From Nocardia rhamnosiphila NBRC 108938 (GTDB lineage: Bacteria; Actinomycetota; Actinomycetes; Mycobacteriales; Mycobacteriaceae): a DNA stretch of 64,000 nucleotides. The notes below the pieces were generated by a model. It did no database searches, was not told the origin of the DNA, and saw only the letters and a list, made by a program, of their open reading frames with translations. A program made the translations under genes and the position numbers. Below are positions 7,828 through 16,678 of the stretch, piece by piece (within the stretch, counting starts at the first letter, position 1; the number at the start of each line of letters is the position of its first letter). The stretch is from contig NZ_JOAJ01000001.1 in NCBI RefSeq assembly GCF_000720425.1, positions 1,488,001 through 1,552,000 of the forward strand, in the 5' to 3' direction.

Positions 7828-9078
7828 ATGAGCGGACGCCCCACAGCCGTAACCCCGAGCACCGTCACCCGCCCCAACTGGGTCGTGCTCGCGCTGACCT
7901 TCGTCGCTGTCGTACTCGACGGCTACGACACCATCGCCCTGGGCCTGTCGATACCCGCGCTGTCCGAGGAATGGGGTGTCTCCGCGTCGCATTTCACGCC
8001 GGCGCTCTCGATCACCAGCCTCGGCGTCGCCCTGGGATATATCGCGGTCGGTCAACTGGTCGCCCGTTTCGGTAGCAGGCGTGTCATTCTCGCCGCCGTA
8101 CTCGTGTTCACTGCCGGGTCGCTGCTCACCGCCGCCGCCACGTCCATCTGGGAGCTGACCGCCCTGCGACTGGTCACCGGCCTCGGCCTGGGTGCGGTGC
8201 TCCCCGCGGCCGTCGCCCACGCGACCGCCCTCAATCCCGCCCGCTTCCGCCAGTCCATCGCGGTGTTCGTCACCATGGGAATCTCCCTGGGCGCGCTGAT
8301 CGCGGGCCTGCTCGGAAGCACGCTCGTCAGCAGCTACGGCTGGGAGTCGGTATTCGTCATCGGCGCGCTCGCCTCCGCCGTACTGTTCCCCCTGCTGTGG
8401 CTGGGCTTACCGGACGAAGAGGAGGTCACGGGCACGATCGAACCGGCCGCCGCCAAGCACAGCGCCTCGGTGGCCCGGCTCTTCGACCCCGGAGTCCGCA
8501 CCCGCACCGCCCTGCTGTGGGGATTCTCCTTCCTCACCTTCTCGGTCTACTACATCTTCTCGTCGTGGCTGCCGACCCTGCTCACCAGCTACGGGTTCAG
8601 CAAGGGCCTGGCCCCGCTGGGTTCGGCGGCGCTGGGGGTCGGCAGCATCATCGGCGCCGGAGTGCTCATGCTCGGCGTGCTGCGCCTGCGCATGACCTCG
8701 GTACTGGCGGGCACCACCGTCGCGGCCGTGGTCTTCCTGATCGTTTCCGGCTTCCTCGGCACGGACAAGGCACTGCTGCTCATCGTGTTCGGCGGGGTCG
8801 GCCTCGGCCTGCAGGCCGGCATGATCGGCCAGGCCGCGCTCGCGGTCTCGCTGTATCCCGACCGCACCGCCGCCACGGGTGTCGGATGGGCATCGTCCAT
8901 GGGACGGCTCGGTTCGGTGCTCGGACCGATCATCGGGGGCGCTCTCATCGCGCTCGGCGCGTCGACCGGCACGATCGTGCTCCTCGCCTGCGTTCCGGTG
9001 ATCGCCGCTCTGGTCCTGGTCACCGCACTGGGCCGGGTCACCGTCGCGCCCGCCGAGCAGACCCTCGCGGCGCATTGA
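7828..9078 (+). CDS. MFS transporter, aromatic acid:H+ symporter type
   Basis: 416 residues with about 12 membrane helices. The first helix carries the DGYD motif (VVLDGYDTIALG near residues 26-37) diagnostic of the AAHS group that includes PcaK and BenK-like permeases, and the loop 2-3 motif is GQLVARFGSRRV. ATG at 7828 follows GAGGA at a suitable distance. No catabolic gene is adjacent, so the substrate (benzoate, protocatechuate, gentisate or other) is not known. The palindromic promoter 220 bases upstream suggests induction by substrate. Confidence 0.85.
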   Translation: MSGRPTAVTPSTVTRPNWVVLALTFVAVVLDGYDTIALGLSIPALSEEWGVSASHFTPALSITSLGVALGYIAVGQLVARFGSRRVILAAVLVFTAGSLLTAAATSIWELTALRLVTGLGLGAVLPAAVAHATALNPARFRQSIAVFVTMGISLGALIAGLLGSTLVSSYGWESVFVIGALASAVLFPLLWLGLPDEEEVTGTIEPAAAKHSASVARLFDPGVRTRTALLWGFSFLTFSVYYIFSSWLPTLLTSYGFSKGLAPLGSAALGVGSIIGAGVLMLGVLRLRMTSVLAGTTVAAVVFLIVSGFLGTDKALLLIVFGGVGLGLQAGMIGQAALAVSLYPDRTAATGVGWASSMGRLGSVLGPIIGGALIALGASTGTIVLLACVPVIAALVLVTALGRVTVAPAEQTLAAH

Positions 9079-9080
9079 CC

Positions 9081-9119
9081 GCGGTCCCCGGCCGGTGACC
9101 TCGCCCGCCGGGGACCCGC
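9081..9119 (+). terminator. Hairpin terminator after the MFS gene
   Basis: TCCCCGGC (9085-9092) pairs with GCCGGGGA (9107-9114), extended by GCGG against CCCGC with one bulged base. It begins 3 bases after the stop. There is no T-run, as is common in actinomycetes. Confidence 0.55.
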
Positions 9120-9225
9120 GCACCGGCCGCCCGCCCGGCCCGACGTGCGCACCGGCGGCCGCTCCCGCAGACTCGGGGCCGGGCAGTGCACGATAGTGCG
9201 GACCCGGCCGACGAGGAGCGAACCC

Positions 9226-11163
9226 ATGGTCAGCGAAACACGTACCGGTCCCCCCGCACCCACCGCCGGCCGCGGCCCGGTGCGTGCGGCGGTGATCGTG
9301 GGCGCGCTGGGCGTGGTCTTCGGCGATATCGGCACCAGCCCGATCTACACCATCCAGACCGTGTTCGATCCGCAGGATCCGCATCCGGTGCCGATCGGTA
9401 CCGCCAATGTGTACGGGGTGGTGTCGCTGATCTTCTGGTCGGTGATGATCATCGTCACCTTCACCTACATCTCCCTGGTGATGCGCGCGGACAACGACGG
9501 CGAAGGCGGCATCATGGCGCTGATCACGCTGCTGCGCCGCCTCGGCGCCACCCGTGGCCGCCGGACTGCCGGTTTCCTCGCGGGGGCCGGGATCTTCGGC
9601 GCCGCGCTCTTCTTCGGCGACGGCATGATCACCCCCGCCATCTCGGTGCTCTCCGCGGTCGAAGGGCTGCGGATCGTCGAACCGGATCTCAAAGATCTGA
9701 TCATCCCGATCACGGTCGTGATCATCGTGGCTCTCTTCTCCGTCCAGCGGCGGGGCACCGCCACGGTGGGCCGGCTGTTCGGCCCCGTGATGATCGTGTG
9801 GTTCCTGACCATCGGCGCCCTGGGTATCGCCGGAATCGCCCGCCATCACCAGATACTGAAAGCCCTCTCCCCGACCTACGCGCTGGGTTTCGCCACCGGG
9901 CATTTCCATATCGCGTTCTTCGCCTTGGCCGCCGTCGTACTGGCGGTCACCGGCGCCGAGGCGCTCTACGCCGATATGGGCCATTTCGGCCGGAAAGCGA
10001 TCACCCGAGGATGGCTGGGGTTGGTCCTGCCCGCCTGCACGCTGAGCTATTTCGGGCAGGGCGCGCTCGTCCTCGGTGACGAAGCCGCGGTGGACAGCCC
10101 CTTCTTCCTGCTCGCCCCCGGGTGGGCCCGGCTACCTCTGGTGCTGCTGGCCACCGCCGCGACGGTGATCGCCTCCCAGGCGGTGATCACCGGCGCGTTC
10201 TCGGTGGCCGCCCAAGCGGTGCGGCTCGGGTACCTGCCGCGCCTGCGGGTCGCGCACACCTCCGAATCCACCATCGGACAGATCTACGTTCCGTGGATCA
10301 ACTGGTTGCTCATGGTGTCGGTTCTGACATTGGTCTTCGCCTTCCGCAGTTCCGCGGCACTGGCCTACGCCTTCGGTATGGCGGTGACCGCGACCATCAC
10401 CATCACGACCCTGCTCTTCTTCTACGTGGCCCGCACCAAATGGCGTACCCCGCTGTGGCTCGTGCTGCTCGGCGCGGTCCCCCTGCTCACCGTCGACGCG
10501 CTGTTCGTCGCGGCGAACCTGACCAAACTGGTGCACGGGGCGTGGCTGCCTCTGTTGATCGGACTCACCGCATTCACCGTGATGATCACCTGGGCGCGCG
10601 GTCGTGTTATCGTCACCGCCGCGCGGCGGCAGGCGGAGGGTCCACTACCGCAATTCGTCGAACAGTTGCGCAGCCGCCGACCGCCCCTGATCCGGATTCC
10701 CGGTACGGCGGTGTTCCTCAACCGCGGCAGCAGCACCACTCCGCTGGCGATGCGCGCCACCGTCGAACACAACCGGGTACTGCACGAACACGTCGTGATC
10801 CTGTCTCTGGACACCGTGCCCGTCCCGCGCGTGCCCGATGCCGACCGCCTCCGCATCGATCCGCTGGGTTACCCCGACGACGGCATCGTCCATGTCACCG
10901 TCCACCACGGTTATATGGAAACCCCGAAGGTGCCGCAGTTGCTGCGCCGGCTCGATCCCGCGCAGACCGAGGGCCCGATCTCCGTGGAGGGGGCGTCCTA
11001 TTTCCTGTCGAAGATCGAACTCAAGCCGGGCCCGGCGCCCACGATGGCGCCCTGGCGTAAACGCCTGTTCATCGCCACCTCCTACCTCACCTCCGACGCC
11101 GCCGACTATTTCGGGCTGCCCCGCGACCGGACAGTGATCATGGGCTCGCAGGTCGAGGTCTGA
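9226..11163 (+). CDS. kup: Low-affinity K+ uptake transporter Kup
   Basis: 645 residues, the expected size for KUP/HAK/KT proteins. The N-terminal signature VVFGDIGTSPIYT is at about residues 27-39, followed by some 12 membrane helices to about residue 460 and a cytosolic C-terminal domain. Conserved DNGEGG loop (near 90) and GDGMITPAISVLSA (near 130) are intact. ATG at 9226 has GAGGAG 7 bases upstream. Monocistronic with its own terminator hairpin. Function: K+/H+ symport across the cytoplasmic membrane. Confidence 0.95.
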   Translation: MVSETRTGPPAPTAGRGPVRAAVIVGALGVVFGDIGTSPIYTIQTVFDPQDPHPVPIGTANVYGVVSLIFWSVMIIVTFTYISLVMRADNDGEGGIMALITLLRRLGATRGRRTAGFLAGAGIFGAALFFGDGMITPAISVLSAVEGLRIVEPDLKDLIIPITVVIIVALFSVQRRGTATVGRLFGPVMIVWFLTIGALGIAGIARHHQILKALSPTYALGFATGHFHIAFFALAAVVLAVTGAEALYADMGHFGRKAITRGWLGLVLPACTLSYFGQGALVLGDEAAVDSPFFLLAPGWARLPLVLLATAATVIASQAVITGAFSVAAQAVRLGYLPRLRVAHTSESTIGQIYVPWINWLLMVSVLTLVFAFRSSAALAYAFGMAVTATITITTLLFFYVARTKWRTPLWLVLLGAVPLLTVDALFVAANLTKLVHGAWLPLLIGLTAFTVMITWARGRVIVTAARRQAEGPLPQFVEQLRSRRPPLIRIPGTAVFLNRGSSTTPLAMRATVEHNRVLHEHVVILSLDTVPVPRVPDADRLRIDPLGYPDDGIVHVTVHHGYMETPKVPQLLRRLDPAQTEGPISVEGASYFLSKIELKPGPAPTMAPWRKRLFIATSYLTSDAADYFGLPRDRTVIMGSQVEV

Positions 11164-11172
11164 GCGGCATCC

Positions 11173-11190
11173 GCGCGCCCGGCGGCGCGC
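11173..11190 (+). terminator. GC hairpin after kup
   Basis: GCGCGCC (11173-11179) and GGCGCGC (11184-11190) form a 7-bp stem with a CGGC loop, 9 bases after the kup stop. Confidence 0.5.
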
Positions 11191-11263
11191 TGCTCGCGGA
11201 TCGCGCGTGCCGCCGCCGACGCCGGCACGCGGTAACTCCCGGCCGCGCCGTCCCCTGGCCGCG

Positions 11264-11599
11264 TCATTCGGAAATCTCCCTGGTGAGCGGTGGCGGTGGC
11301 GGCACGTCGACGCCCAGGTCGAGCAGCGACGACCGGACCACGATGTCCCAGCTGGCGTGCTGAGGAGCGGCGAGACGGCAGCGTCGTTCCGCGTCGGCGA
11401 CGACCCGCCGGTGCGCTTCCAGTTCGGCGGTCATCGCGGCGAGCTGCCGCGACAGCGGCTCGACCATCTGAGCGGCGGCCTGGGTCAGTACCTGGACCGC
11501 GTCGGCCCGCCGTTTACGCCTGCCCAGGAGCCCGGCCGCGCATACCCCACCGACGCCGGTGAGCAGGCCGCCGAGGACAGATGCCACGTCGCTGATCAT
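11264..11599 (-). CDS. Small membrane/coiled-coil protein, phage-like (holin-position) partner of the endolysin
   Basis: 111 residues. One hydrophobic segment at residues 4-26 (VASVLGGLLTGVGGVCAAGLL), a basic RRKRR stop-transfer cluster, then a probable coiled coil at about 35-75 and a Pro-rich end (VPPPPPL). It lies 39 bases downstream of the amidase on the same strand, the place where actinobacteriophages keep holin or lysis-accessory genes. A single N-terminal membrane helix fits a class III holin or a membrane anchor. No sequence family is recognised, so the role is inferred from position only. Confidence 0.6.
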   Translation of the reverse strand: MISDVASVLGGLLTGVGGVCAAGLLGRRKRRADAVQVLTQAAAQMVEPLSRQLAAMTAELEAHRRVVADAERRCRLAAPQHASWDIVVRSSLLDLGVDVPPPPPLTREISE

Positions 11600-11638
11600 G
11601 CTGTCCTCCCAACTGCGGCAGGGTGGTCGCGTCCTTCC

Positions 11639-12442
11639 TCAGACGCGTTCGTCGGTGGCGGGATCGCGGAATCCGGGGATCTTCAGTGCCGCGCCGATGA
11701 CGCCCAGCGCCTCGGCGGTGGTCCGGTCACCCAGGAAATCCCAGCCGGGAAAGTTCGCCCCGCGGGCGGTCCCGGCGCCGGAGAGCTGATCCAGCGCGAG
11801 GCCCACATGTTTGTCCAGGTAATGGAGCAGGGTCCCCACGGTGACCTGCTCACCGTGATAGTTGGTGATCTTTTCTTCCAAAAACGCCATCTGCTCGCCC
11901 TTTCCGTCGAGGAGTGCCTGGACGTCCCGGCGGAAGGCGTTCATTTCGATGCCCGCCGGGTCGATTTTTCCTTCACTGGAGTACTCACGGTGCGCCACGC
12001 AATCGCCCGCGCCGCGGCCGATGCGCCGGAGCAGGGCCGCGCAGCCGCGCTTGTAGGCGTCGAGCTGAGCCGGCGTCCAATCCCAGGGTGGTGTGCCACG
12101 CGAGACGGCTTCGATACCGATGGTGTGATAGTTGGCGTTGTCGGTGGGCCAGCCCGGCCAGCTTCCGCGCCCGGCATGCCAGCTCACCCCGACGGCGATC
12201 ACCCGGTAGGTGCCGTCCTTCTCGAGCACCAACTGGGCCAGCGGGCCCGGCAGATCGGGGCGACCGTCCTGGACGATACGCCAGTCGTTCGGGCCACCGC
12301 CGCCGGTGTGATGACACAGCACGCCGCGGATATCGAGGAAGTCGCCGTGGCCGCGTTCGCGCCAGCCGTCGTGTTCGATCACCGGTAGGCCGGCGCCGCG
12401 TAGCACATCGGCCAGCCATACCGGGTCTCCGCTCCAGGCCAT
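11639..12442 (-). CDS. N-acetylmuramoyl-L-alanine amidase, phage endolysin type
   Basis: 267 residues, ATG at 12442 preceded by AGGAGG 5 bases away. Residues about 30-170 form a PGRP/Amidase_2 domain: zinc-ligand segment VLCHHTGG near 40, WHAGRGSW near 85, NYHTIGIEAVSRG near 102, and the second zinc-ligand region CVAHREYSSEGKIDP near 150. The C-terminal about 70 residues have no recognised cell-wall-binding repeat. No signal peptide, as in phage endolysins that need a holin. No capsid or integrase genes are nearby, so this is a domesticated cassette or prophage remnant. Confidence 0.85.
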   Translation of the reverse strand: MAWSGDPVWLADVLRGAGLPVIEHDGWRERGHGDFLDIRGVLCHHTGGGGPNDWRIVQDGRPDLPGPLAQLVLEKDGTYRVIAVGVSWHAGRGSWPGWPTDNANYHTIGIEAVSRGTPPWDWTPAQLDAYKRGCAALLRRIGRGAGDCVAHREYSSEGKIDPAGIEMNAFRRDVQALLDGKGEQMAFLEEKITNYHGEQVTVGTLLHYLDKHVGLALDQLSGAGTARGANFPGWDFLGDRTTAEALGVIGAALKIPGFRDPATDERV

Positions 12443-12542
12443 CGGACCCTCCTGTCCTCGCGCCGATCGTCGTCGGCGCCCCGGAAGGCCGGCCGTGTTC
12501 ACCGGTGCGGACGCGACCGGCGCTGCGGGGGCGTGAACTGCG

Positions 12543-12640
12543 GTGATAGACAACCGCTCTACTCACCGTAGGCCCTTATTGGTCTCTTTTCAACCTTTTT
12601 CAGTCACTATTAGGCCTATTTCGGACACCCTGACGGCGGG
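12543..12640. promoter_or_regulatory. AT-rich control region between lysis pair and XRE gene
   Basis: This stretch is far richer in A/T than its surroundings. It holds two direct copies of TAGGCC (12569-12574 and 12611-12616), each followed by a T/A-rich TTATT or TATT, with starts 42 bases apart (four helical turns). Such spacing fits cooperative binding of two dimers on one face of the DNA, plausibly by the neighbouring XRE protein. Confidence 0.4.
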
Positions 12641-12699
12641 GATTCTGCCGCGGACCCGAAACTATCGGGCACTTGATTCAGACCCTGCCCGATCCCAGA

Positions 12700-12984
12700 A
12701 TGGTCGACATGGATGCGACGCCCGCGGAGTCGGAGGCAGCGACCACCGAGGAGGCACGACTGGACGCGGCGTTGGGCGCGGAGGTACGCGCGATGCGGGC
12801 GCGGCGCGGCTGGAGTCAAGAAGCGCTGGCCGAGAAGACCGGCTACAACAAGAAGACCATCATCCGGCTCGAGCGTGGCGAACGAGCGATGACCATGGCG
12901 CAGATGTACAAGATCTGCAAGGTGTTCGGCATCCGGCCGAGCGACCTAGTCCTCGCCGCGGAGAAGGAAATCGGCATCCAGTAA
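12700..12984 (+). CDS. XRE/Cro-CI family transcriptional regulator
   Basis: 94 residues from the ATG at 12700 (ATG at 12709 and TTG at 12673 are alternatives; none has a good Shine-Dalgarno, so a leaderless message is possible). Residues about 28-85 form the HTH: VRAMRARRGWSQEALAEKTG, then YNKKTIIRLERGERAMTMAQ. Divergent from the endolysin/membrane-protein pair across an A/T-rich region with repeats, so it is the likely repressor of that pair. Its last 39 bases overlap the end of the convergent frameshifted gene. Confidence 0.8.
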   Translation: MVDMDATPAESEAATTEEARLDAALGAEVRAMRARRGWSQEALAEKTGYNKKTIIRLERGERAMTMAQMYKICKVFGIRPSDLVLAAEKEIGIQ

Positions 12985-13360
12985 AGGGGATGGATCGACC
13001 CCGCGCCGACGTGCCTCGACGACGAACGACGAAACGGTCGTCGTGGTGGGATCAGCGTTCAGATAGTCCGCCATAGCCACGGGGCGGTCCGGAGCTTCGT
13101 TGCCCATGAGCGTTTCCAGTTCTGACCGATCCACGCTCGCGAGGTGTTCCCGCTTCCCCCGCGGAGCCCGACAGTTCCCACTCGATTTCCTCTCCGGGGT
13201 CGACACGGTGTGGCCGGGCGAATTCGTCGTATCGGGTCCGGCCGTGCTGCGGTACGGACGGACCGCGGAGCCGCACCGGCGGGTACCCGGGCCCGGTCGC
13301 TTCCGTGACCGGCCCGATCGGGCGAACCCTGTACTCCCGGAACAAGCTCGACACCCACAC
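12946..13360 (-). pseudogene. Frameshifted conserved hypothetical gene (about 138 residues)
   Basis: From a GTG at 13360 (GGAAGG 5 bases upstream) the minus strand reads MWVSSLFREYRVRPIGPVTE and onward to DPGEEIEWELSGSAG with high G/C in third positions. At a run of five G (minus strand; C run at 13156-13160) the coding signal moves by one base and continues as KREHLASVDRSELETLMGN, then MADYLNADPTTTTVSSFVV, ending DADFLLRGED. Removing one G joins both halves into a single acidic protein. No family is recognised. It may be a true pseudogene, a slippage-controlled gene or a sequencing error. Confidence 0.6.
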
Positions 13361-13908
13361 CGACACCTTCCAGCTACCCGACCCCTGCGCCCAGGCTCGT
13401 AGCCAGAGCCTGACGCCGAGTGTAATTATTTTCGCGCGCTCCGCCTAGGCCCGGAAGGATCGATGAACCAAAGGGTTTGACGGCCGGGACGCGAAGGTAG
13501 GGACAGCGGAACTGAGACACAACGCTTTTCGCACTACGACAGCACGGTAACAGCGGGGTCCGACACGTTCGGACAAGGTGTTCCCGCCGGCTCCGGGGCC
13601 GGACCGCCGGGCGATCGAGAACTACTGCGTGCCAGCGACGAACACAGAACCCACCGGATTCGAGGACGTGGGGGCGCCGGTGCGGCCGGCCGGCGCCGGA
13701 CCCGCGGCAACCAGCAAACCTTCCGGCGCGCGGTCCACGCGGCCGATCCGGTCCGCGCACCACGCGGGACGGGGGCGCGCACGACGCCCGGAACTCGCCC
13801 CCGTGTACCGATTCGGCACGCTCGGTTTCGAACGGCTCGGTCCGGTAATCCGCCCTTCGATCACCACACCACCACGGTGGTGACCTATGCCGTGAAAGGA
13901 GCAAGATC
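13361..13908. other. Gene-free stretch with stress-type promoter
   Basis: About 550 bases with no frame showing the local codon bias. It includes a short A/T-rich patch near 13425, the promoter-like element at 13825-13849, and CACCAC-G-GTGGTG (13870-13882), an operator-sized dyad in the leader of the SDR gene. Confidence 0.5.
13825..13849 (+). promoter_or_regulatory. Possible SigB/SigF-type promoter of the SDR gene
   Basis: GTTT (13825-13828), 15 bases, then GGTAAT (13844-13849), close to the GTTT-N15-GGGTA(T/C) pattern of general-stress sigma factors. The downstream SDR belongs to a family controlled by SigB in Bacillus. Predicted transcript start is about 50 bases before the ATG. Confidence 0.4.
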
Positions 13909-14748
13909 ATGGGTTTCCCGGAACAGCAGCAAAAGGTACCCGGCATCCAGTCCGTGATGACACCCGTCCCCGATTGTGGCGAGAAAACCTATCGCGGAAG
14001 CGGCAAGCTCACCGGTAAATCGGCGGTGATCACCGGCGCCGACAGCGGTATCGGCCGGGCGGTCGCCATCGCCTTCGCCCGGGAGGGGGCCGATGTACTG
14101 ATCTCCTACCTCGACGAACACGACGATGCCGCGGAAGTGGGCGCACTGGTCGAGGAAGCGGGCCGCAAGGCGATCCTGGTCCCGGGCGATCTGTCCGACC
14201 CGGCCCACTGCCGGTCCGTGATCGAGCGCGCCGCCGGCGCCTTCGGCACGATCGACGTGCTCGTCAGCAATGCCGCCTACCAGATGACGCACGAGACGCT
14301 CGAGGAGATCAGCGACGAAGAGTTCGACTACACCTGGAAACTCAATATGGGCGCGTACTTCTACCTGGTGAAAGCCGCGCTACCGCATATGCGTCCGGGC
14401 GCCTCGATCATCGGCAGTTCGTCGGTGAACTCCGATTCCCCCTCCCCCACCCTGGCGCCCTACGCGGCCACCAAAGCCGGCATAGCCAATTTCTCCGCGA
14501 GTCTCGCGCAACTCCTGGGCGAGAGGGGAATCCGGGTGAACAGTGTCGCCCCCGGGCCGATCTGGACCCCGCTGATCCCCTCCACCATGCCCGACAAGAA
14601 GGTCACCGCGTTCGGCGACAGCACGCCGCTCGGGCGCGCCGGGCAACCCGCCGAGCTGGCCCCCATCTATGTCCTGCTCGCCTCCGACGAGGGCAGCTAT
14701 GTTTCGGGCGCGCGGGTCGCGGTGACCGGGGGAAATCCGATTCTCTGA
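13909..14748 (+). CDS. SDR-family oxidoreductase, YhdF/YdaD general-stress type
   Basis: 279 residues. The 38-residue N-terminal extension with PVPDCGEKTYRGSGKL before the Rossmann motif TGADSGIGRA is characteristic of the glucose/ribitol dehydrogenase-like stress SDRs. NNAA-equivalent SNAAYQ near 124, and the catalytic YAATK near 185 with the Ser in GSSSVNS. ATG at 13909 follows AAAGGAG. Monocistronic; the upstream promoter-like element suggests stress induction. Confidence 0.88.
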   Translation: MGFPEQQQKVPGIQSVMTPVPDCGEKTYRGSGKLTGKSAVITGADSGIGRAVAIAFAREGADVLISYLDEHDDAAEVGALVEEAGRKAILVPGDLSDPAHCRSVIERAAGAFGTIDVLVSNAAYQMTHETLEEISDEEFDYTWKLNMGAYFYLVKAALPHMRPGASIIGSSSVNSDSPSPTLAPYAATKAGIANFSASLAQLLGERGIRVNSVAPGPIWTPLIPSTMPDKKVTAFGDSTPLGRAGQPAELAPIYVLLASDEGSYVSGARVAVTGGNPIL

Positions 14749-14790
14749 GGCCCCCGCCGGAGCGGTCCGGCACACCGCTGCCACCCGCGA

Positions 14791-15954
14791 TCAAAATCGC
14801 CCGGGCCGGTCGCCGCGGGCGACCAGGCCACGGCGTTCCTGTTCGCGGTACCCGTATGTCGCCTTGCGGACGGTGATGTCGTCCTCCCATCCGGAACCGA
14901 CGGCGCCGGCCACGGTACCCAGCGCACTGGCCATCACCGCGATCATGAGGTAGTCGGCGAAACCGACGGGGCCGCCGAGCACGCTCGCGAGATAGGACGG
15001 CGGGATCACCAGGCAGACGGCGGCCAGAGTCAGCAGGAACAGCACGACGAAGAAGACCCCGGCGCCGATACCCACTGTGACAGCGGTTCCGGCATTGTGC
15101 AGTGCGGTGTCGTGTCCGTGGGCGGGCTTCCCGGGGCCGCGCCGCTCCCAGAGTCCGTGCCCCACCACGATCCACACGGTCAACGCAATGACCGAGGCCA
15201 GCGCCACCCCGGTGAGGCGGAGAGTGCCCATCGCGTTCGCCAGCTGCCAGATACTGGAATACAGCACCCCGAACGCCGTACCGGCCAGCGCACTACCCAG
15301 CGCCGCGGACAGGCCCACGAACAGCCGCCAGGGCCTGTTCGCCCGCACCATGCCCGCGAGCAACGCGGGATAGCCCGCCGCCCGGCCGCAGACCACCCGC
15401 ACCCCGCTGTCTTCCGCATCGATCCGGACCCGGCTGCGCCGGACGTGGACCGTTGCCTCGGCCACCACCCGCCCGGCCGCCCTCCGGTCCGGGGCCGACA
15501 GGGCAGCGACGATCACCGCGGCCACCTTCTGCAGCCGCTGCCGTATGCCGAGGCCGCCGAGCGCGGGCAGCGAGACGAGCGCCACCCGGTGGCGCAGATC
15601 CAAGCTCATCACCAGGATCTCGCCGTCGCTGCGTATCGGTACGTCGGTGAGGCACAGCGCCAGATCCCATGCCGTATCGCGGACGTGCCGTCCGGCTTTG
15701 TCGATCAGATATTCCAGATCGGGGTACATGGCCTCGAACGGATCGTCGAGGACCTCGAGCTGCCATCGCGACGGGTCACCGCGACGGGCCAGCTCCGCGG
15801 GCAGGTTTTGCACCAGTTCCCGGGCCAGCCGCACCGGGAGATCGGGATCGGCCACCACACCGACCACCATGGGCGAAGCGTGGCCGTTTCGCTCACCGGC
15901 GTCCCGCGCGGCGGGCCCGGCCGGCTCGGGTACGGCTCGTTCTCGTCCATCCAC
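14791..15954 (-). CDS. Conserved hypothetical membrane protein
   Basis: 387 residues. The N-terminal half (to about 200) is soluble and includes PDLPVRLARELVQNLPAEL near 39 and a charged region with the segment RVRIDAEDSGVRVV. The C-terminal half has four to five membrane helices at about 213-235, 243-263, 288-318 and 325-350, ending in a basic tail. Actinomycete proteins of this layout are uncharacterised. The stop lies 42 bases from the convergent SDR. Confidence 0.7.
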   Translation of the reverse strand: MDGRERAVPEPAGPAARDAGERNGHASPMVVGVVADPDLPVRLARELVQNLPAELARRGDPSRWQLEVLDDPFEAMYPDLEYLIDKAGRHVRDTAWDLALCLTDVPIRSDGEILVMSLDLRHRVALVSLPALGGLGIRQRLQKVAAVIVAALSAPDRRAAGRVVAEATVHVRRSRVRIDAEDSGVRVVCGRAAGYPALLAGMVRANRPWRLFVGLSAALGSALAGTAFGVLYSSIWQLANAMGTLRLTGVALASVIALTVWIVVGHGLWERRGPGKPAHGHDTALHNAGTAVTVGIGAGVFFVVLFLLTLAAVCLVIPPSYLASVLGGPVGFADYLMIAVMASALGTVAGAVGSGWEDDITVRKATYGYREQERRGLVARGDRPGRF

Positions 15955-15968
15955 TCGCTGTCCTGCTC

Positions 15969-16463
15969 CTACTCGATGATGCCGGGCTGCCGATCGGACA
16001 AGTGGCGCCCCACATCGTCACTGTGCCGGGGCAGCGCGACGCCGAGCAGCACCATGCCCACGCCGAGACCGAAGTGCAGCCAGTTGTCGGCGGTGTCCAG
16101 TGGCACGAAATCGGCGGCGCTGTGCTGATCGACGATCAGCCCGTACAGCCAGAGCAGCAGATAGATCGCGCCGCCCACCAGGAGGTAGGCCCGGGCCGCA
16201 CGGGGTCGCGCGCCCGCGATCAGACCGGCGACACCGAATGCCAGATGCACGAGGTTGTGCAGCACCGACACGTTGAAGAGACCGAGCAACTGAGCCTGGG
16301 AATGGTGCCCCGCCCACGCGAGATCCCCGTAGCCCGTGGTGATCCCGGGTATGAAGCCGAGCACTCCGACCAGCAAGAAGACCGCGCCGACCACCGTAGC
16401 GGCGAGCTGTACCGGCGAGCGGGCGGTCGGGTCGGTGGTGAGGTTTCGGTTCGGCACGGGCAC
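15969..16463 (-). CDS. DUF4383 membrane protein
   Basis: 164 residues, GTG at 16463 with AGGAGG 9 bases upstream. Four membrane helices with the family hallmarks: FIPGITTGYGDLAWAGH between helices 1 and 2, LGLFNVSVLHNLVHLAFGVA in helix 2, then ARAYLLVGGAIYLLLWLYG and DNWLHFGLGVGMVLLG. Function unknown; often near stress genes in actinobacteria. It ends 15 bases before the start of the 387-residue membrane protein on the same strand, so the two are probably co-transcribed. Confidence 0.85.
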   Translation of the reverse strand: MPVPNRNLTTDPTARSPVQLAATVVGAVFLLVGVLGFIPGITTGYGDLAWAGHHSQAQLLGLFNVSVLHNLVHLAFGVAGLIAGARPRAARAYLLVGGAIYLLLWLYGLIVDQHSAADFVPLDTADNWLHFGLGVGMVLLGVALPRHSDDVGRHLSDRQPGIIE

Positions 16464-16678
16464 TCGTCCTTTCCTCCTGGCCGCCGGAGCGGGCAGGTCC
16501 CGCTCCGGCCTGCCCGCCGGGTGCCCCGCACTCCGACCGGCAAACCCCCGTGCCGGACGAACACCGCGCCCCGCCGGGATCGATGTTTCGCGCTGCCGAT
16601 CCCGGGTACGGCGCCCGCATTCGCTGCGCGGCAAGCCGCGCCCCGGTGACCGAGGTGGTTCGGAAGATCGGAGGAGCA

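Noticed and set aside
8407..9984. 525-codon minus-strand open frame, Asp/Gly/His-rich
   Set aside because: Spans the opposite strand of two clear membrane transporters; composition is the usual mirror of hydrophobic codons.
11264..12984. Complete prophage
   Set aside because: Only an endolysin-like gene, a small membrane protein and an XRE regulator are present; flanks are kup and an SDR, with no integrase, terminase or capsid gene.
13374..13946. 190-codon minus-strand frame upstream of the frameshifted gene
   Set aside because: Cys/Arg/Trp-rich, no codon bias, and it overlaps the promoter region of the SDR gene.
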